Shown piece by piece: positions 48,106-63,459 of a DNA stretch of 64,000 nt. The translations under genes and the position numbers were made by a program. The DNA is taken from positions 31,833 to 95,832 of the forward strand of contig JAOTOM010002240.1 in the NCBI GenBank assembly GCA_034440615.1, written 5' to 3'. Position 1 is the first letter of the stretch, and every line of letters begins with the position of its first letter. Source of the DNA: Ashinkailepas kermadecensis. Lineage: Eukaryota; Arthropoda; Thecostraca; Neolepadidae. The notes under the pieces are model-generated. The model was not told the origin of the DNA. It saw nothing but the letters and a program-made list of their open reading frames with translations, and searched no databases.

Positions 48106-48300
48106 CAGCGGTTGTCACATGATGAACATTCCCATTACTGTAGCAGCGGGTGACACATGAGGAGCATTTCCATTACCACAGCAGCCGGTGACACACGAGG
48201 AACATTTCTATTCAGATAGCAATGGGCGACAAACGAGGAACGTTCCCATTACTGTAACAGCGGGTGGCACACGAGGAACATTCCCATTAACGTAGCAGCG
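48106..48300. repeat. Decayed right edge of the satellite
   Basis: Five or six divergent units with CATTCCCATTACTGTAGCAG, CGGGTGACACATGAGG and similar. They keep the period and the GTGACAC / GTAGCAGCGG words but have accumulated many substitutions, as expected at the edge of an array that is homogenised only in its interior. Confidence 0.85.
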
Positions 48301-49206
48301 GAAAATGCTACAGTGCAAATACAAGCTACAAGGAAAATATTGTGACGAAAGCTGCTATGAAAAAAATTGAAAGACGTCTTACCCCAAGTGAAGGAGTCAG
48401 GACCTGAATCGCTATAACAAAACGTTATTCAGGGTTGAAAAGCATGACGTGACGGTCGAGCCGGACCGGGTCACCGAGGTGAACTTTTATCGTATCGACA
48501 GGAGAGTAGGCTCGCTCGAGCTTTGCTGTTGGCCGGAACAATTACAATTTAGCGCATCGTCTAACGTGTACAATGTACCGCAAAAAGTAACCAAGAACAC
48601 CCAAGCAGCATTGAATACAATCTGCCTTTTAAATACAAAGATTGAAAAATAAACGCAACAAAAAACATTTTAAATAGCCCTACTGGATGCGCCATCTAAC
48701 GCCAGAATTAGGAGTGCCTGAGGGAGGGCTATCCTTCACATAACCATAGTAGAATGGACAATCGCGGCTCCAGTATAGTTGAAGTGGAAAGATGGGAATC
48801 GCTACTGTCAAAAGGCGACAGTGATTGACAGGGTTGACATTTACGTTGACATTTACTTTAGTGTTGACAGGTCAACCCTAAAGTAACCTTGCATATTCCT
48901 TCACGAGCTAAACTACATTTATACCGGAAGCTCGCAAGCAACACTAAAGCAGAAGCGTTCAATACCTTTTGTCAGTTTTTCCCATTGTTTTCAATCACGG
49001 AATATAAGCAGGTGTAAACCCCTGGCATACATTACCTTCAGTTGGTAGCACCATACCCTCTTGAGTGAGTCCTTCAGCCCGACGAGCTAAGCACGAGGTG
49101 GTTTTCTTGTTTCTTGAAACGGGGAGCACTGCATAATATTCCCACGAAATACAATATTGAGACATGGAAGCTTGATTAATTGATGTATTGATTTGGAAAC
49201 ATGTTT
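48301..49206. other. Single-copy AT-rich DNA, no gene recognised
   Basis: A 67-codon plus frame (48449-48652) is followed by an AATAAA, but it has no recognisable domain. A small local duplication, GTTGACATTTAC, lies near 48833-48860. Confidence 0.45.
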
Positions 49207-49307
49207 CCAAAGGGCACCAAGGGCACCAAGGGCACGAAGGGCACCAAGGGCACCAAGGGCACCAAGGACACGAAGGGCACGAAGGGCACCAAGGGCACCA
49301 AGGGTGC
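49207..49307. repeat. 9 bp repeat AAGGGCACC (about 11 units)
   Basis: Tandem AAGGGCACC/AAGGGCACG steps. The minus strand reads as PLVPLVPFV or CPWCPWC in different frames. Confidence 0.95.
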
Positions 49308-51642
49308 CGCATGAAGAGCCATCAAATGCAGTAAATTAAGTGCGAAGTACAAACTGGCAAATTTCAGGATGCTTAGGCTACACAGAAAGGAACTCGGTAT
49401 CTGAACCATCACTTGACATGAACCATAGCCGCAATTGATTGGATATCCAATAAAGGCTCTAGGTATCGTGGGCGCAGGAGCCGACGGAGGAGAGGGGTGG
49501 GGGGGGGGGGGGGGAATAGAGTCACCTGCCGACCATTTCCCTCAATCAAACTCAAACTCAGAGTCTGAGTCCATTTGGTTTATCCCAGCCCTGGGCAATA
49601 TCAATCAGCTGCTGGGGTGTCGATTAGCTATATATATGACGCATGTGGCGATTGTGATCAAAATCAGTTTTGTATCTGCGCGCGCGCCAAGTTCACCAAC
49701 TACAGTGCGGAATTGTTGACAATAAAAAAAAGTTTTCGTGAAACGCAACTCCATACAACACAGCTGTATTTATATTCACACATCAAATCGCTCCCACGGG
49801 AGCTTGGCTGGCGTGGCAGCACGTGCGCCCTATATCATTTTCAATCAGTGAATTTTCCTGAAACGAACTCGACGATTGATCGACGGATTTCGAAAGCGCT
49901 TTGGCGAAAACTATTTAGCTATTATCACACAAATTATGCACTGCAATTGGTTCAATTGGCGCAAGCACACATCAAAACGGATGTCGGTCACAGTCGTCAC
50001 ATCCGTCATATATGTAGCTAAACGACATCCCAGCAGCTGACGTTATTGTCCAACCTGGCTCGATAGGCCTTGGGTTTATCCAAGGCTATAGAACACAGGT
50101 AGAACGCTCCGCTTCCCAAAAAGGGAGACGCTTGAGCCGACTCTCAATTATATAGCCTTGAGCCGACCAATCAGCGTCTGACGACCTCCGCCGATCGTGG
50201 CAATAGTAAAGGCCGTAGGGCAAAACTTGTGGAAGCTATTATTCATATATTGTTCCATTCTTCGTGCTAACTTTCTACAAAGGCATTCTTGCTATTTTAA
50301 TCTTAATCTTTAATACTACTTTATCACAATGTCACCGCTAACAGGGGAAAAAATTTGATATTTGTGTGGATGTCACCGGTTTCGCCGCACTAAAAACAAA
50401 ATATTTGTTGACCATTGTCACGATCGATGGAAGTCGTCAAACGCTGATTGGTCGGCTCAAGCGTCTCCCTTTTTTGATTGGACTAAAATGCTGGAGCGCA
50501 CCCCCCCCCCCCCCACCCCCCACCTGGGTCTATCCCAGCTTCGTGTACATTTTAACAGACTACGGCACTGCATGAAATATTTTAAATTTAGATATTTAAC
50601 ACCTACTACAGGCTGGCCAAGGACATTCAGATGAAGCATACCAGAGCAGGAATCGGATCTGAGTGTTCGTCTTGAATATCTTGCGTCGCAAGTAGATTTC
50701 GTGTCGTATCGATCGTGTATCTTGGCCGTATGCACTTTCAGACATACTGGCAATAGCTCATTGAACAAGACACGACTTAAAAACAATTATGAATAAAACC
50801 GCTATTTAAAAACAACTGAACACTGAAATGTATCTTTACGGTTAATGGAATTTCGTAGCATTTTGGTTACCAAGTGCATTTTACCTTGCACCATTTAACC
50901 CTATTACGGGCTTTCCGCATTGTTCACATTAAAACACGTTGAAATCACAGCTATGGCACTGTTGTGGGTGCTACTCATCACCGACAGGGATTGATTCTAT
51001 GATTTCTTCCACTCCCCCCCCCCACCCCAGCACCAGCCACCGTGTAAGATCACGTGTTTACACTCGATGTATCAGTTCAGAATGCACGTCGCCGGATACA
51101 GCTGGCATGACCGCCACAAACTCCACAGGCGGCTTGCCGTGGCTCTCGGCACATGGTGGTTTTTGCACAGCTGACGACGACAGGACCGCACGCGGCAGCA
51201 GGGACGGCGCGGCCCGCCTCCGCCGCTCCGTCGCGGAGCGAAACGACCGTGATGCTCGACCCGCTGATTGATTTCAATTATCTGTTCCGGGATTACTGGT
51301 CGGTTGGGACTCATCCTTGTGATCGAAACCACGTTTTTATAACAGGCAATTACTGCTGTCAGACAGTTCAGAACTTGGACATTGTTTTCAACAGAATACC
51401 ACGATCGTTCCGTAATTACGTGTTCGGTCTCAAGGGTGTGTGTATGTGTGGTCGAGTTGCCACGACTCCGTCGAACGACTGGATTGGATGATTTCAACTA
51501 TGAACACAACATTGATAGTTGAACGTATCATCATTTCAGTGCCAATCATATTCTAATCAATTCAGACAGCCATGATAATATATGGCCAATTACCATTGGC
51601 CGGAAATCCAGCTGTTACGTTCAGCCACCCATTTCACCCATG

Positions 51643-51645
<3 letters not shown>
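49308..51645. other. Single-copy DNA, no gene recognised
   Basis: Features seen are G-runs at 49499-49513, C-runs near 50501-50520 and 51014-51023, and the inverted repeat reported separately at 50093-50510. A 148-codon plus frame (49575-50021) has no domain I can name; being ATG-initiated and over 140 codons, it is the best non-repeat ORF in this part. CpG-rich DNA lies at 51170-51260. Confidence 0.45.
50093..50510. repeat. Imperfect inverted repeat (foldback), arms about 100 bp
   Basis: The right arm (about 50412-50510) contains ACGCTGATTGGTCGGCTCAA and GCGTCTCCCTTTT. The reverse complement of the left arm (about 50093-50207) has the same words, split by an extra segment that duplicates GTCGGCTCAA. 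A ~200 bp AT-rich spacer separates the arms. It could be a foldback-type or miniature transposon remnant; no target-site duplication was confirmed. Confidence 0.7.

Positions 51646-51716
<71 letters not shown>
51646..51716. repeat. (AT)n microsatellite
   Basis: About 70 bp of uninterrupted AT. Confidence 0.97.
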
Positions 51717-51719
<3 letters not shown>

Positions 51720-52480
51720 CTCCCCAACAGAAAGCAACATATAACATGCAAAAGCAATCGCACCTGCATTCGTCTTGCAGGCTTCAACAATTCCAAGGCG
51801 AATTCCCCGGGTCAGGAACACCTAATATATGGAACTGAATCAGTGGGTGCAACATGATAATCGGGACTCAGAAGAGAGCATCCAGCATATTTAACCGAAA
51901 TTCATCACATATTGATGTATATACTTATTTCGTCAAAACATTGTCTACGCGAGTTGGATATTGGCAATTCCTGAATGCTCTGATGCGCAGAACAAACTAA
52001 GTGCATACGGTGTCAATAGACGAACAGTGGCTCGGTAAGAGGATTGCTCACGTGGCAAATGTAATGGTGGTACTCTAATACCCGTCTGTAAAAAGGTACA
52101 GGTGCACAAGTTACCACAACCTCAATGTAAATTACACCTTCTTCGAGCAATGGAAAGTATTCGTTCGTATCTCTCCGAATTAGTTCGTGAGATATTTTCT
52201 TTAATGCCGGCACTTATTATTGCTTGATAAATTATTTCGCGAAGTGACATGCATAGATGTATTCGTTTCTTAACGTTTCGGGTCCAAACATTACCAATTT
52301 GCGAAATGCACAATACAGATAAACCCACAACAGCATGCTTAGCACATAAGTTGAGCACTGGTTTCATACGAGCTGTTCTGGCAACTTGATCTTACATAAG
52401 CGTGCTAAATGCGTTCTAGTCTAAATGCGCTCTTCTTTTTAAGAGTCAATGTTCAAAAGAATTATATATACATGTATATA
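51717..52480. other. Single-copy AT-rich DNA, no gene recognised
   Basis: Frames are up to 81 codons on the minus strand, without domains. No repeats are seen. Confidence 0.5.
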
Positions 52481-52667
52481 TATATATGTATATGTGTGTG
52501 TGTGTGTCTGTGTATGTGTGTGTGTGCGTGTGTATGTGCGTGCGTGTGCATGTGTGTATGTGCGTGCGTGCGCGTGTGTGCGTGCGTGCGTGCGTGCGTG
52601 CGTGCGTGTGTGTGCGCGTGTGTGTGTGTGTGCGCGTGTGTGTGTATATGTGTGTGTGTATGTGAGT

Positions 52668-52738
<71 letters not shown>

Positions 52739-52770
52739 CGTGTGTGTGTGTGTGTGTGTATGTGTGTGCA
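52480..52770. repeat. Compound GT/GCGT microsatellite
   Basis: GT runs are mixed with GCGT and GTAT steps. The nearby tract at 52874-53072 has the complementary orientation. Confidence 0.96.
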
Positions 52771-52873
52771 TGTGGCACCGTAACAAAAAATATATTTTCT
52801 GGATTCGCTAAGCTTACGTACCTGGTGCGTGAAGACGCGATGGAGTTACAGCGGGCATCTGACCCGGGCTAAA

Positions 52874-53073
<200 letters not shown>

Positions 53074-53084
53074 CACGTAACTTT

Positions 53085-53530
53085 GATTTGCGGGGACACG
53101 TGTGGTATCACATGTTTATGGGGACTTGAGCTTTAAAATTACTTGCAGTCTGAACTTGAAGAGAATGCAACGTAAAAGTGATGTGAGAGCAAAGCGTGTA
53201 TCACAAAGAACGTAACCAATTAGTAACTTCTCGATTCAAGAAAGGGAAGCATCTTATTCTGCCGATTTTATTTTGGGGGGTTTATGGGGACATCCCGTCG
53301 GCCAGATCAAAGAGCGGTGGGAGGGGTGTGGGCCGGTTTGTGGGCGGGGCTTACCAGGTCCCCATAAATATGGAAATGTTGAGTATGTGCTTTTGGTCCC
53401 CATAAACCGGGAAAATGTGTGTGTGTGTGTGTGTATGTATGCTTGGTCCCCAGAAAACATGGGAAAATTATATATGCACTTTGGGACCCCATAAGCTACG
53501 CAGCATACACACACACACACACACAGTGAG
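53085..53530. repeat. Cluster of TTTATGGGGAC / GTCCCCATAAA motifs around GT tracts
   Basis: TTTATGGGGAC occurs near 53112 and 53280, and the reverse form GGTCCCCATAAA near 53360 and 53394; diverged GGTCCCCAGAAA and GGGACCCCATAAG lie near 53445 and 53483. Short GT and CA runs sit between them. The same motif recurs at 59565-59640, again beside a GT run. The class is unknown. Confidence 0.6.
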
Positions 53531-54234
53531 TAGTCTCATTTTCACCCCACATAGCGCACACATACATGCAGACAAAGTTGTCAGTTATTCTTAGGGGTCG
53601 GTCCAATGAAGGTCAATGCTTTCTCGCATAGTCCATAGAGATTTAGGGAAGCGTACAGTGGACATTCTAGTGCAACTGTAGTGTGCTCAACCCTCTTTAA
53701 ATACATATCAAATAGTTTTATCTCCCCTTTGCTTTTCACAATAGCGTTCGAACCACTCTAACCAGCAAGATAACAAACGGAGAACTAGCGACATGAAAAA
53801 CGGCATATTGCACGTCACATTACGCGATTGATACGCAATGGGCACGTTGGGGTACCGGGTGACTTCCCAGATCACCATAAAGTCATGTTTGGCAAACAAA
53901 ATCCAAGTCTAGTCGTCGTTTTTTCACTCACTGTGAAAAACAGTGAGAGATACGGGATTAAAACGTTCATTTTTGTATTCCAGAATATATTGGGATAATA
54001 ACGATGTGCGATTTGTTACATTTCAACCAGAACATGGCCAAAGGGAATGGACGGGGTGCTTCCCCCCTTGGGAACGTACGTAATCGTCTACGAGGTTACC
54101 ATGGCAGAGAAAGAGGCTATCAACACCTTTCGCAGCCATCAAGGCTGTTGTCGGGCCCCTAGGAATGTATACAAGTCCGTACATACTCTTTTACGGGTTC
54201 ACCATGGCCGAGGTAGAAAGGCCAGCAACATTTT
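53531..54234. other. Single-copy DNA, no gene recognised
   Basis: Frames are 63 codons or less, apart from those entering the next repeat. No domain or RNA gene is seen. Confidence 0.5.
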
Positions 54235-54600
54235 GCATAGCCACCGAGGCTGTTGTCGAGCCCAAAAGAACGTCTACAAGTCCCTACGAACGTTTACAGA
54301 CGCTTCAACGCAAAAATCAACGGGCTCTCATGAACATCCACGAGCCCTTACGAACTCCTACGGGCACTTGCAGGAGCCGCCGGGCCCTTATGAATGTCTG
54401 CGGGCCCTACAAATGTCGCAGAACGTTCGAACGTCTACGGACTCTTATGAACGTCCACGGATTCCTAGGAATGCGTAAGGGCTATCACGAACGTCTTTGG
54501 GCCTTTACGAACGTTTATGGACCCTTACGAACGTCTGCAGGCCCTTGCGAATGTGTACGGGTACCTACGAATGCGTGTGGGCCTTACAAGTTTATTTACC
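54235..54600. repeat. Degenerate repeat of ACGAACGTCTACGGGCCCTT-like units
   Basis: Words such as TACGAACGT, CTACGGACTCTTATGAACGT and GGGCCTTTACGAACGT recur every ~12 or ~24 bp with many changes. A weaker, longer-period similarity precedes it (GGCTGTTGTCGGGCCC near 54143 and GGCTGTTGTCGAGCCC near 54249). The 143- and 174-codon frames are repeat-driven. Confidence 0.7.
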
Positions 54601-56345
54601 CCCTACCGGTTACTAAATCGACGTCTTTTTCAATAGTTTTGACATTCTGCATCTGGACGTATGTTCAGGTCTGCATTCCCGATTTATAGCAGTGCCATGC
54701 TCGCATACAACTTTAGGAGGTAGGGGTCCGACGATCCGGGCTCCCAATGATGATTATAGAAAACTGTTTTTAAAGAAAATACTTCTCGAAATAAAGTGAC
54801 CGAAATTCGGGTAAATTTAAAGAAACTGGAGTTAGTCCGGGCCCCTTCGCAAAATCCTTCCCTTCATTTGACAATTACTGGCTCCATCTCTGATTTCAAC
54901 ACAGCTGAAGGATCAGATAGGTAAGTTCAAAGTTTCGACTGTTTTTGAGACTTCCGAAGTCATGCTACCATGCATAGTGGTAGTCATAGTGGTGGTCGAA
55001 AACATTATTTTATAGAGTCCAGGGATGGAAATAGACGCCGAAATCAATTGTAATGTCCACATTAACCCTAGTGACTGTTGAATAAAAAAGAGCATGAGGC
55101 CAAGATGGGTAACTGACATCGGAAGCATACCTATGTAAAAGGCTAGGGTTGTCCAGTAATACACGAAACCCAACATTGACCATTTGGGGTAGTGAGGTGA
55201 GATTAATTGACTACTTTCGCGACATGAGAAAACAAAACCTGACATGTTCCACTTATGATATCATAAGTCTTATGACCTGATCTAACATTTTCACCTTTGT
55301 TACACTATAAGACTGGAAAAGGATGCCCAATCAGCTATGCTAAGCTGCGGCGAGCTTGCACGGGCCGTTTCTTCGTCGTCAAAAACCATGGGGAGGGGGA
55401 TAGCAACCCCAACCCTGCACAGACGATTGCTAACGTAGGTCTTCAAAAAATATCAAACTATAAAATAGCAGGCAGGCCGATCGACGGCTGTCGCGACGGT
55501 CGGCCCGTGTCCCGTCCGTGGACTTTGCACCCCCGATGCTGTATTTACCAAAGGATATTTTAATGGTTGTGTATATGATACGCTGATCAATTTTGAACAA
55601 AGTCCCAAAATGTCATTGCAATATTCATACCGTTTACAAGGTAATGCCGAAAAACAGAATAGATGGGCGGATTCCACCCACTCCCTCCGCTACACGTTTT
55701 AATGAGAGACATGGTCATCTTGGGCCCATTCTTCTCGTGCGACGTCCATATGCGTCATGCTAAACTTCACCTTCACAAATTCAAGGGGGTGTGTCTCCCC
55801 GTCTTCGCTCTCTGACTCTGGCGCTGGCCCTGTCCTCAGGGATGTGTGACCCACCCACGATCTCAAACAACATTATCTTCGGTAAATTACTTCGTCCACG
55901 CTTTCCCAAACATTCATCATTTTGTGGGTAAAATTGATTCATAAAGAAAATTTGCTGCTAGTTATACTTCGAAGTTAAATTTTCGAACCTGGTATAAATC
56001 TACTCCAAAATGTTCTCTAGGTTGATGATGATGATGTTGATGAGGTTGATAAATCCCTGGAGCGGGAAGTACGCTCAAGCCTTCCTGGAGGGGCGCCACC
56101 TTTCCATGCCGATAGGATGTATGCCTTCAGTGCTCCTCCACACCTTGCATCCGCCTTTCATTTTCAAGATATTTTGGGATATTACCTCGTGTTCTGGTAG
56201 CAACAGTCCGCGTAAACCACATATCTTATATTATTTTTACCGTAGGTTATTCCAAAACCAGATTGGTTTGATGCCAGGGAAACGCAAGCTGATGGTACAG
56301 TGGTCGAGATAGGATACCCCATTGAGGAATGCGTTGGTCTCTTTG
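54601..56345. other. Single-copy DNA, no gene recognised
   Basis: A 110-codon minus frame (55245-54913) with hydrophobic stretches and a 100-codon plus frame (56010-56312) are the longest; neither matches a family I know. A (GAT)n-like run lies near 56023-56050. Confidence 0.45.
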
Positions 56346-56821
56346 CAGTGATAAATTATTCGTGAAATAGGGTGGAATATGCCACTTTCTGAACCTTCAA
56401 TCCACATCCTTCTCCAAGAAGTATCGGCATCCTGCTCCTTGATTAATGCTTATCAAGTCTTCATGTTTCCTTTCTAACAGTATCTCGTTTCTAAATAGCA
56501 TGTGCATGCTCTCGATGAGGAATGGTGATACATGAATATTTTCCAATGCAATTTCAGGTAAAGGGATGGCCTATGATGTGATATGACACACAATATCAGT
56601 TTATAGCATAGTTATTATTCTCCCTATCCTGAATAAAGTTCTTCTCAAATTATGAATGTCAAAACAAATGATAAAGGTCTAGTCATAAGTACCTGTACTA
56701 TTGGCTCAAATTTTAGTCTGAAAGACATCAAAAGCATTTTTAAATGACACTAATTTCATGGCAATTTTCTACATCCTGCTGGGCTCGTTTCGACATCTCA
56801 CACCTAACGAAAAACCATTAT
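56346..56821 (-). repeat. Uninterrupted paralogue of the repeat split by LINE copy 1
   Basis: Its reverse complement aligns end to end with 1228-1471 joined to 5289-5518. Landmarks are GTTAGGTGTGAGATGTCG, CAGCAGGATGT, CACATCATAGGCCATCCC (the join where the LINE sits in the other copy), GAAACGAGAT and TATTCCACCCTATTTCACG. The middle is diverged, but order and spacing agree. It has no LINE and no flanking minisatellite. Confidence 0.75.
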
Positions 56822-59503
<2,682 letters not shown>

Positions 59504-59703
59504 TACGCCGAGCGGTAGCGATGCTCATGTTTGAGAAAAACATACACATTTCTAATTTCCCAGTATATGGGGACCAGAAGACATACGTGTGTGTGTGTGT
59601 GTGTGTGATACTCCACCATGCCCTGTTTATGGGGACTTTACGTTTAAGCATGCACAATAGGGTAGAACGTCAGAGACGAAGTATTTTTCCGGGAAAACCG
59701 CGT

Positions 59704-60240
59704 AGTGGGTTTTTTTGCCTTTGGTCATAAGGAACATGAAACATATTTTTTAACTTTGTTATTTCAAATTTTTGCTGCGCAAAATCGCACTATAAAATCC
59801 AAATTTCCCAAAAAATAGGCTAAATTTGTTCTCATTTCCTTCCTAATTAAGAAAGAACCATGAAACAAGTTATATCATGTTGCACGCAACGAGATGAATC
59901 CATCGACACCAAATATTATGACCTAAGGTCACGGGTTCTCCCTCCAGGTCTGGTCATTTACCTCAATTTGGCCAAAAATCGCTATTTTCGTAACTTTCCG
60001 GGGTTTATCTTGTGACGGTTACAGAAGAAATCGACAAAATTTGGAACATATTACCGATATGGCTACTACGCAGCTTGTGATATTATTTAATGCGGCATTT
60101 CTTCTCAAGGTCGGAGGTCACGAGAGGTCAAAGTTCAGAGGTCACATAAGGTTAAATTTGGAAAGTGTACGAAATTCCAAGTTTTGAAGTTCCGAGATAT
60201 ATTTGGGCGTCGAATTCGAATTCAGCAATAAAAATTACTC
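59704..60240 (+). repeat. Left terminal inverted repeat
   Basis: It is the reverse complement of 63460-64000 with scattered mismatches and small indels. Conserved blocks include TTGCCTTTGGTCATAAGGAA at the outer end, TTGCTGCGCAAAATCGCAC, and GAATTCGAATTCAGCA at the inner end. It contains a TGACCTAAGGTCA palindrome (59919-59931) and the AGGTCA cluster at 60115-60144. Confidence 0.95.
60115..60144. promoter_or_regulatory. AGGTCA half-site cluster in left inverted repeat
   Basis: AGGTCA at 60115, AGGTCA at 60125, AGTTCA at 60132 and AGGTCA at 60139 give direct-repeat spacings of 4, 1 and 1. Such direct repeats are binding patterns of nuclear receptors (DR4, DR1). The match is by pattern only; binding is not shown. 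Confidence 0.3.
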
Positions 60241-60438
60241 TCGTTTCCTTTTTGTCTTCTTTCAGTTCGTTTAACCGCGCCAAGTAATTATACACTTGTT
60301 ACGTGTAATTTAGGAGGAAAAAGTAGCATCTCTATCAGGAATTCTTATAATTAATGGGATGTTAGGCAACCCCGAATATCTTGCATATTTGGATCTCCTA
60401 CATTTTACCTTAAAGAATATGACCCAAAATATATTTAA

Positions 60439-63235
60439 ATGAGAGAAGGCAAAAACTGTATACAACAAATTTTGCGTGCTTCTGCTTCAAAAGATCTGTT
60501 GCAGCGTTGGAATGGCGCCATTATTTGTAAACAATGCAAGGTTAGTTGTCTGCTGAAAATGGCGGTGGAGAGTGTGCATGTACAAACCAGGTCACAATCG
60601 GCAACGGGTTTGGCGGATTTTGTTGGTTCCGCTCAGAAGCTTGTGAGATCCGAATTACCAACGCTGAGGGAAGTCCTACGTCATGGTTTATTCCTACAGA
60701 GCACAGCACAGAGCGCAGATCTGGCCGATAAGAGGAACATTCCCTGTGCAGACATTGCCAAAGAACTTGCCGTAGAAGTTATGACTATCTGGCAAAGAGC
60801 TAACAGGAAGTTCCGTCCACCAGTCGTTATAAGTGAGCGGCAACTACAGAGGAATATCGAGACAGCTCTGAAAATAGCATCCGACATCGGCAGAAGAAGA
60901 GTAACGTCGAAAAAGAGGTCCAAAAGGCAACCGACAGGCTAGACAAACTCCTAGATTTGTCGCGTTGTAAATGTCCGATTGTGGCGTGCGATCAAGCCGG
61001 TTTTGAGGGCTGTGATACCGAGGCGCACTGCGAGTGTAGCTGCCCCCGAGAGCGGAAAATTCCACGCATCGAACTCAAATTCCTCATGAGCCAAAGGCAA
61101 AAGTCAAATGATATGAAGGGATCGATGCAGATGATGGGAAAAGATGCCATTGAGTCCAGGAGAGAGAGAGTACGCGAAGTGAGACAGGACACAGCAAGGG
61201 CTCGGGATGAGAGGGCGAGACTCGAGAGAGTCAACTTCTGATGAAAGGACTTCAGGGGAGATGATGAGAGAAATGATGCCTAAAGATGTCGATAACAGTG
61301 CCGACACAGAAGATGATGCAGAATCTTTAACGAGTCAAGTGCAGCCCAGCGGCACCAGAAATATGGTAAAAATAGCGCAGACTGCACTCGCGGCTATTCG
61401 CTTCAATGTGTCCGATTATGCAACCGCTGCTGTCGCGAGCGGATATCTGCAGGATCTCATGAGGGCTGGCATTGTGCAAAAGAATATGGGACATCTCGCA
61501 GTAGATCGAATGAAGGTCACTAGGGCCAAGAACAGTCTGATGATGAGCATGAGGAAAGACGGACGGAAAGAAGGCGGAGCGGAATGTGTGATGTTTGACA
61601 GCAGGATTGATGCCACTAAAGTCATTATCTATGACGAAGAAACACAGACAAATCACACGACACTGAGGATGGAAAACCACTATTCACTAACTGACGAAGC
61701 CGGAAAGTATCTCACTCACTTTACCCATGAGAAGGTAGAGGGAACCACGTCTTCTTCAGAACAAGCTGCAGACTTCATTGTGAATTGGATGACGACACAC
61801 AGAGTTGATGAAACACTCGTCGCTATCGGAGCTGACTCGACTGCAAGCAACACCGGCCACAAAGGTGGAATCATCCACTTCATTGAGCAGAAGCTGGGGC
61901 GAAAGTGTGAGTGGCTGGTGTGCGAGCTCCATACGAATGAGCTACCTCTTCGCCACCTCATCGAACAGCTGGGTGAGAGGTCATTTCAGTTCGTAGCATG
62001 CTCTCGTTAACCGTGTTGTCAGTCTAGGTAATCCGGTTATCAAGTCTCATTACGATACAGAGGTCAGTATTATGCCTCTCTTTGGCTAGGGCCCGTTATA
62101 TTCCGATATACAGATGTATTCCTGCCTGTATGCATTTTAAAGAATTGTGAATTCCCGCTGCAAAATGTTTGCCAAATAAATATTTTAGCGCACTGCAAAT
62201 TATGACTCCCAGCATCCGGAACTCTAAAGGTATATACTGAATAGATACCTATTACAGTTATAGCATGTTTTGCAGATGGAAAGACAAACTCCAAGACGGG
62301 GTTTTCGGGCGAGGTCGGCAAACTGCTGTAGCGAGCGAAGGATCTCCATGTGAACTTCAAGTTCAAGCCCATCACGACCGGGGAACCCTTGATCGATCTG
62401 CCGGACGAAGTCGTGCGGGACTTGTCATCAGACCAGCGGTACGCGTACGGGATGGTGCAGGCGGTGCGGTCTGAGAAGCTGGCCTGGCCTGGCCCTCTTG
62501 CAGCACTGGCCTATCTGTCATAGCCGGTGGTTAACCACTGGCTGTGCGCTTCTCCGACTGTGGGAAGCCGACCACGGCCTAGCGGGAGAGCTACTGCTGA
62601 GACTCGAGCGGCTCGTCACATTCGTTGTCAGCTGCTATTTCAAAATGTGGTTTGACATGAAGGTCAGAAGTAGCTGGCTGGACGCGCCGCGCCACGTCAT
62701 CACGGCCCTTCGATGCCTCCGGCAACAGGATCGGGTGGTTCAGGACGCTGTTGCACCACACATCAAGCGTGGCGCGTGGTTTGCACACAGTGAGGCGATT
62801 CTGCAATCGATGGTGTGCAGCAGCAGCCGCACCGAGCGGGAGTTTGGTGTCGCCAAAATCCTCCAGCTGCGCAAGGGCGACGATCGAGGAGACATGTCCG
62901 TCAGGGAAATGAGAAAGCCCAAGCTGAACGAGGCCGCCACCAAGCTAGAGGAACTGATAGACTGGGATAACGCACATGAGCCGGTGCTCACTTGCGGTCT
63001 CAGCAGCGACCAGGTGAAGGAGTTCATTGAAGCTCTGATGATTGCTCCCACCTACGCCGCTCATACACAGGGCACCGAGCGCATAGTGAAGGAGGTAACG
63101 GCGGCATCTGCCGCAGTGTACGGGTTCGACCGCCGATACGGATGTATTCGGGTTCGAGCCGTTCACAGGGAGCTGCTGCCAGTGTTTGCTACTAAACGTG
63201 ACATGATGCGAATGCAACAGATCATGGAGAAGTAG
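60439..63235 (+). pseudogene. Transposase of the long-TIR element (decayed, one intron)
   Basis: It would cut and rejoin the element ends. The start may be ATG 60558 (MAVESVHVQTRSQ) or 60439. In order: LPTLREVLRHGLFLQ, ISERQLQRNIETALK, a shift to another frame near 60900 carrying CKCPIVACDQAGFEGC and CECSCP (probable zinc-binding), then a shift back near 61210. The core has MFDSRIDATK (first Asp, 61597), IGADSTASNTGHKGG (second Asp, 61834), WLVCELHTNELPLRHL (C-x2-H, 61921) and, near the end, SSRTEREFGVAKIL (Glu, 62834 or 62840). A 303 bp intron is likely: donor GTGAG at 61973, acceptor TGCAG ending 62275, rejoining as EQLDGKTNSKTGFSG. Lesions are the two frame changes, TAG at 62329 and a frameshift near 62500; HSRWLTT then follows. 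It stops at 63233-63235. Confidence 0.85.
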
Positions 63236-63459
63236 GGAGAAAGCAAACGTAACATGCGTGCAGTAGCATCACTGGTAGCAGCTGCCTGTGATTGTAACCC
63301 GATAGACTTCTTTCCCCACGGCGTGTATTTTTTGTCCTATCGTCTGTTACAAATGTATCACCTGTGACCGTTGGATATATGACTTACATTCTTGTTAATG
63401 ATAAATATAGTCGTATGTACCATCCCTATACTTTTCACATGAAACAGGATTTATAATGA

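Noticed and set aside
49575..50021. 148-codon plus-strand frame
   Set aside because: No recognisable domain or homologue. It may be chance in single-copy DNA, though it is the best non-repeat frame nearby.
54913..55245. 110-codon minus-strand hydrophobic frame as a membrane protein
   Set aside because: Hydrophobic stretches are expected from T-rich DNA. No family resemblance or gene context was found.
60439..60942. Independent 167-codon gene upstream of the transposase
   Set aside because: The frame continues, after a one-base change near 60900, into the cysteine cluster and the transposase core inside the same inverted repeats, so it is the transposase N-terminus.
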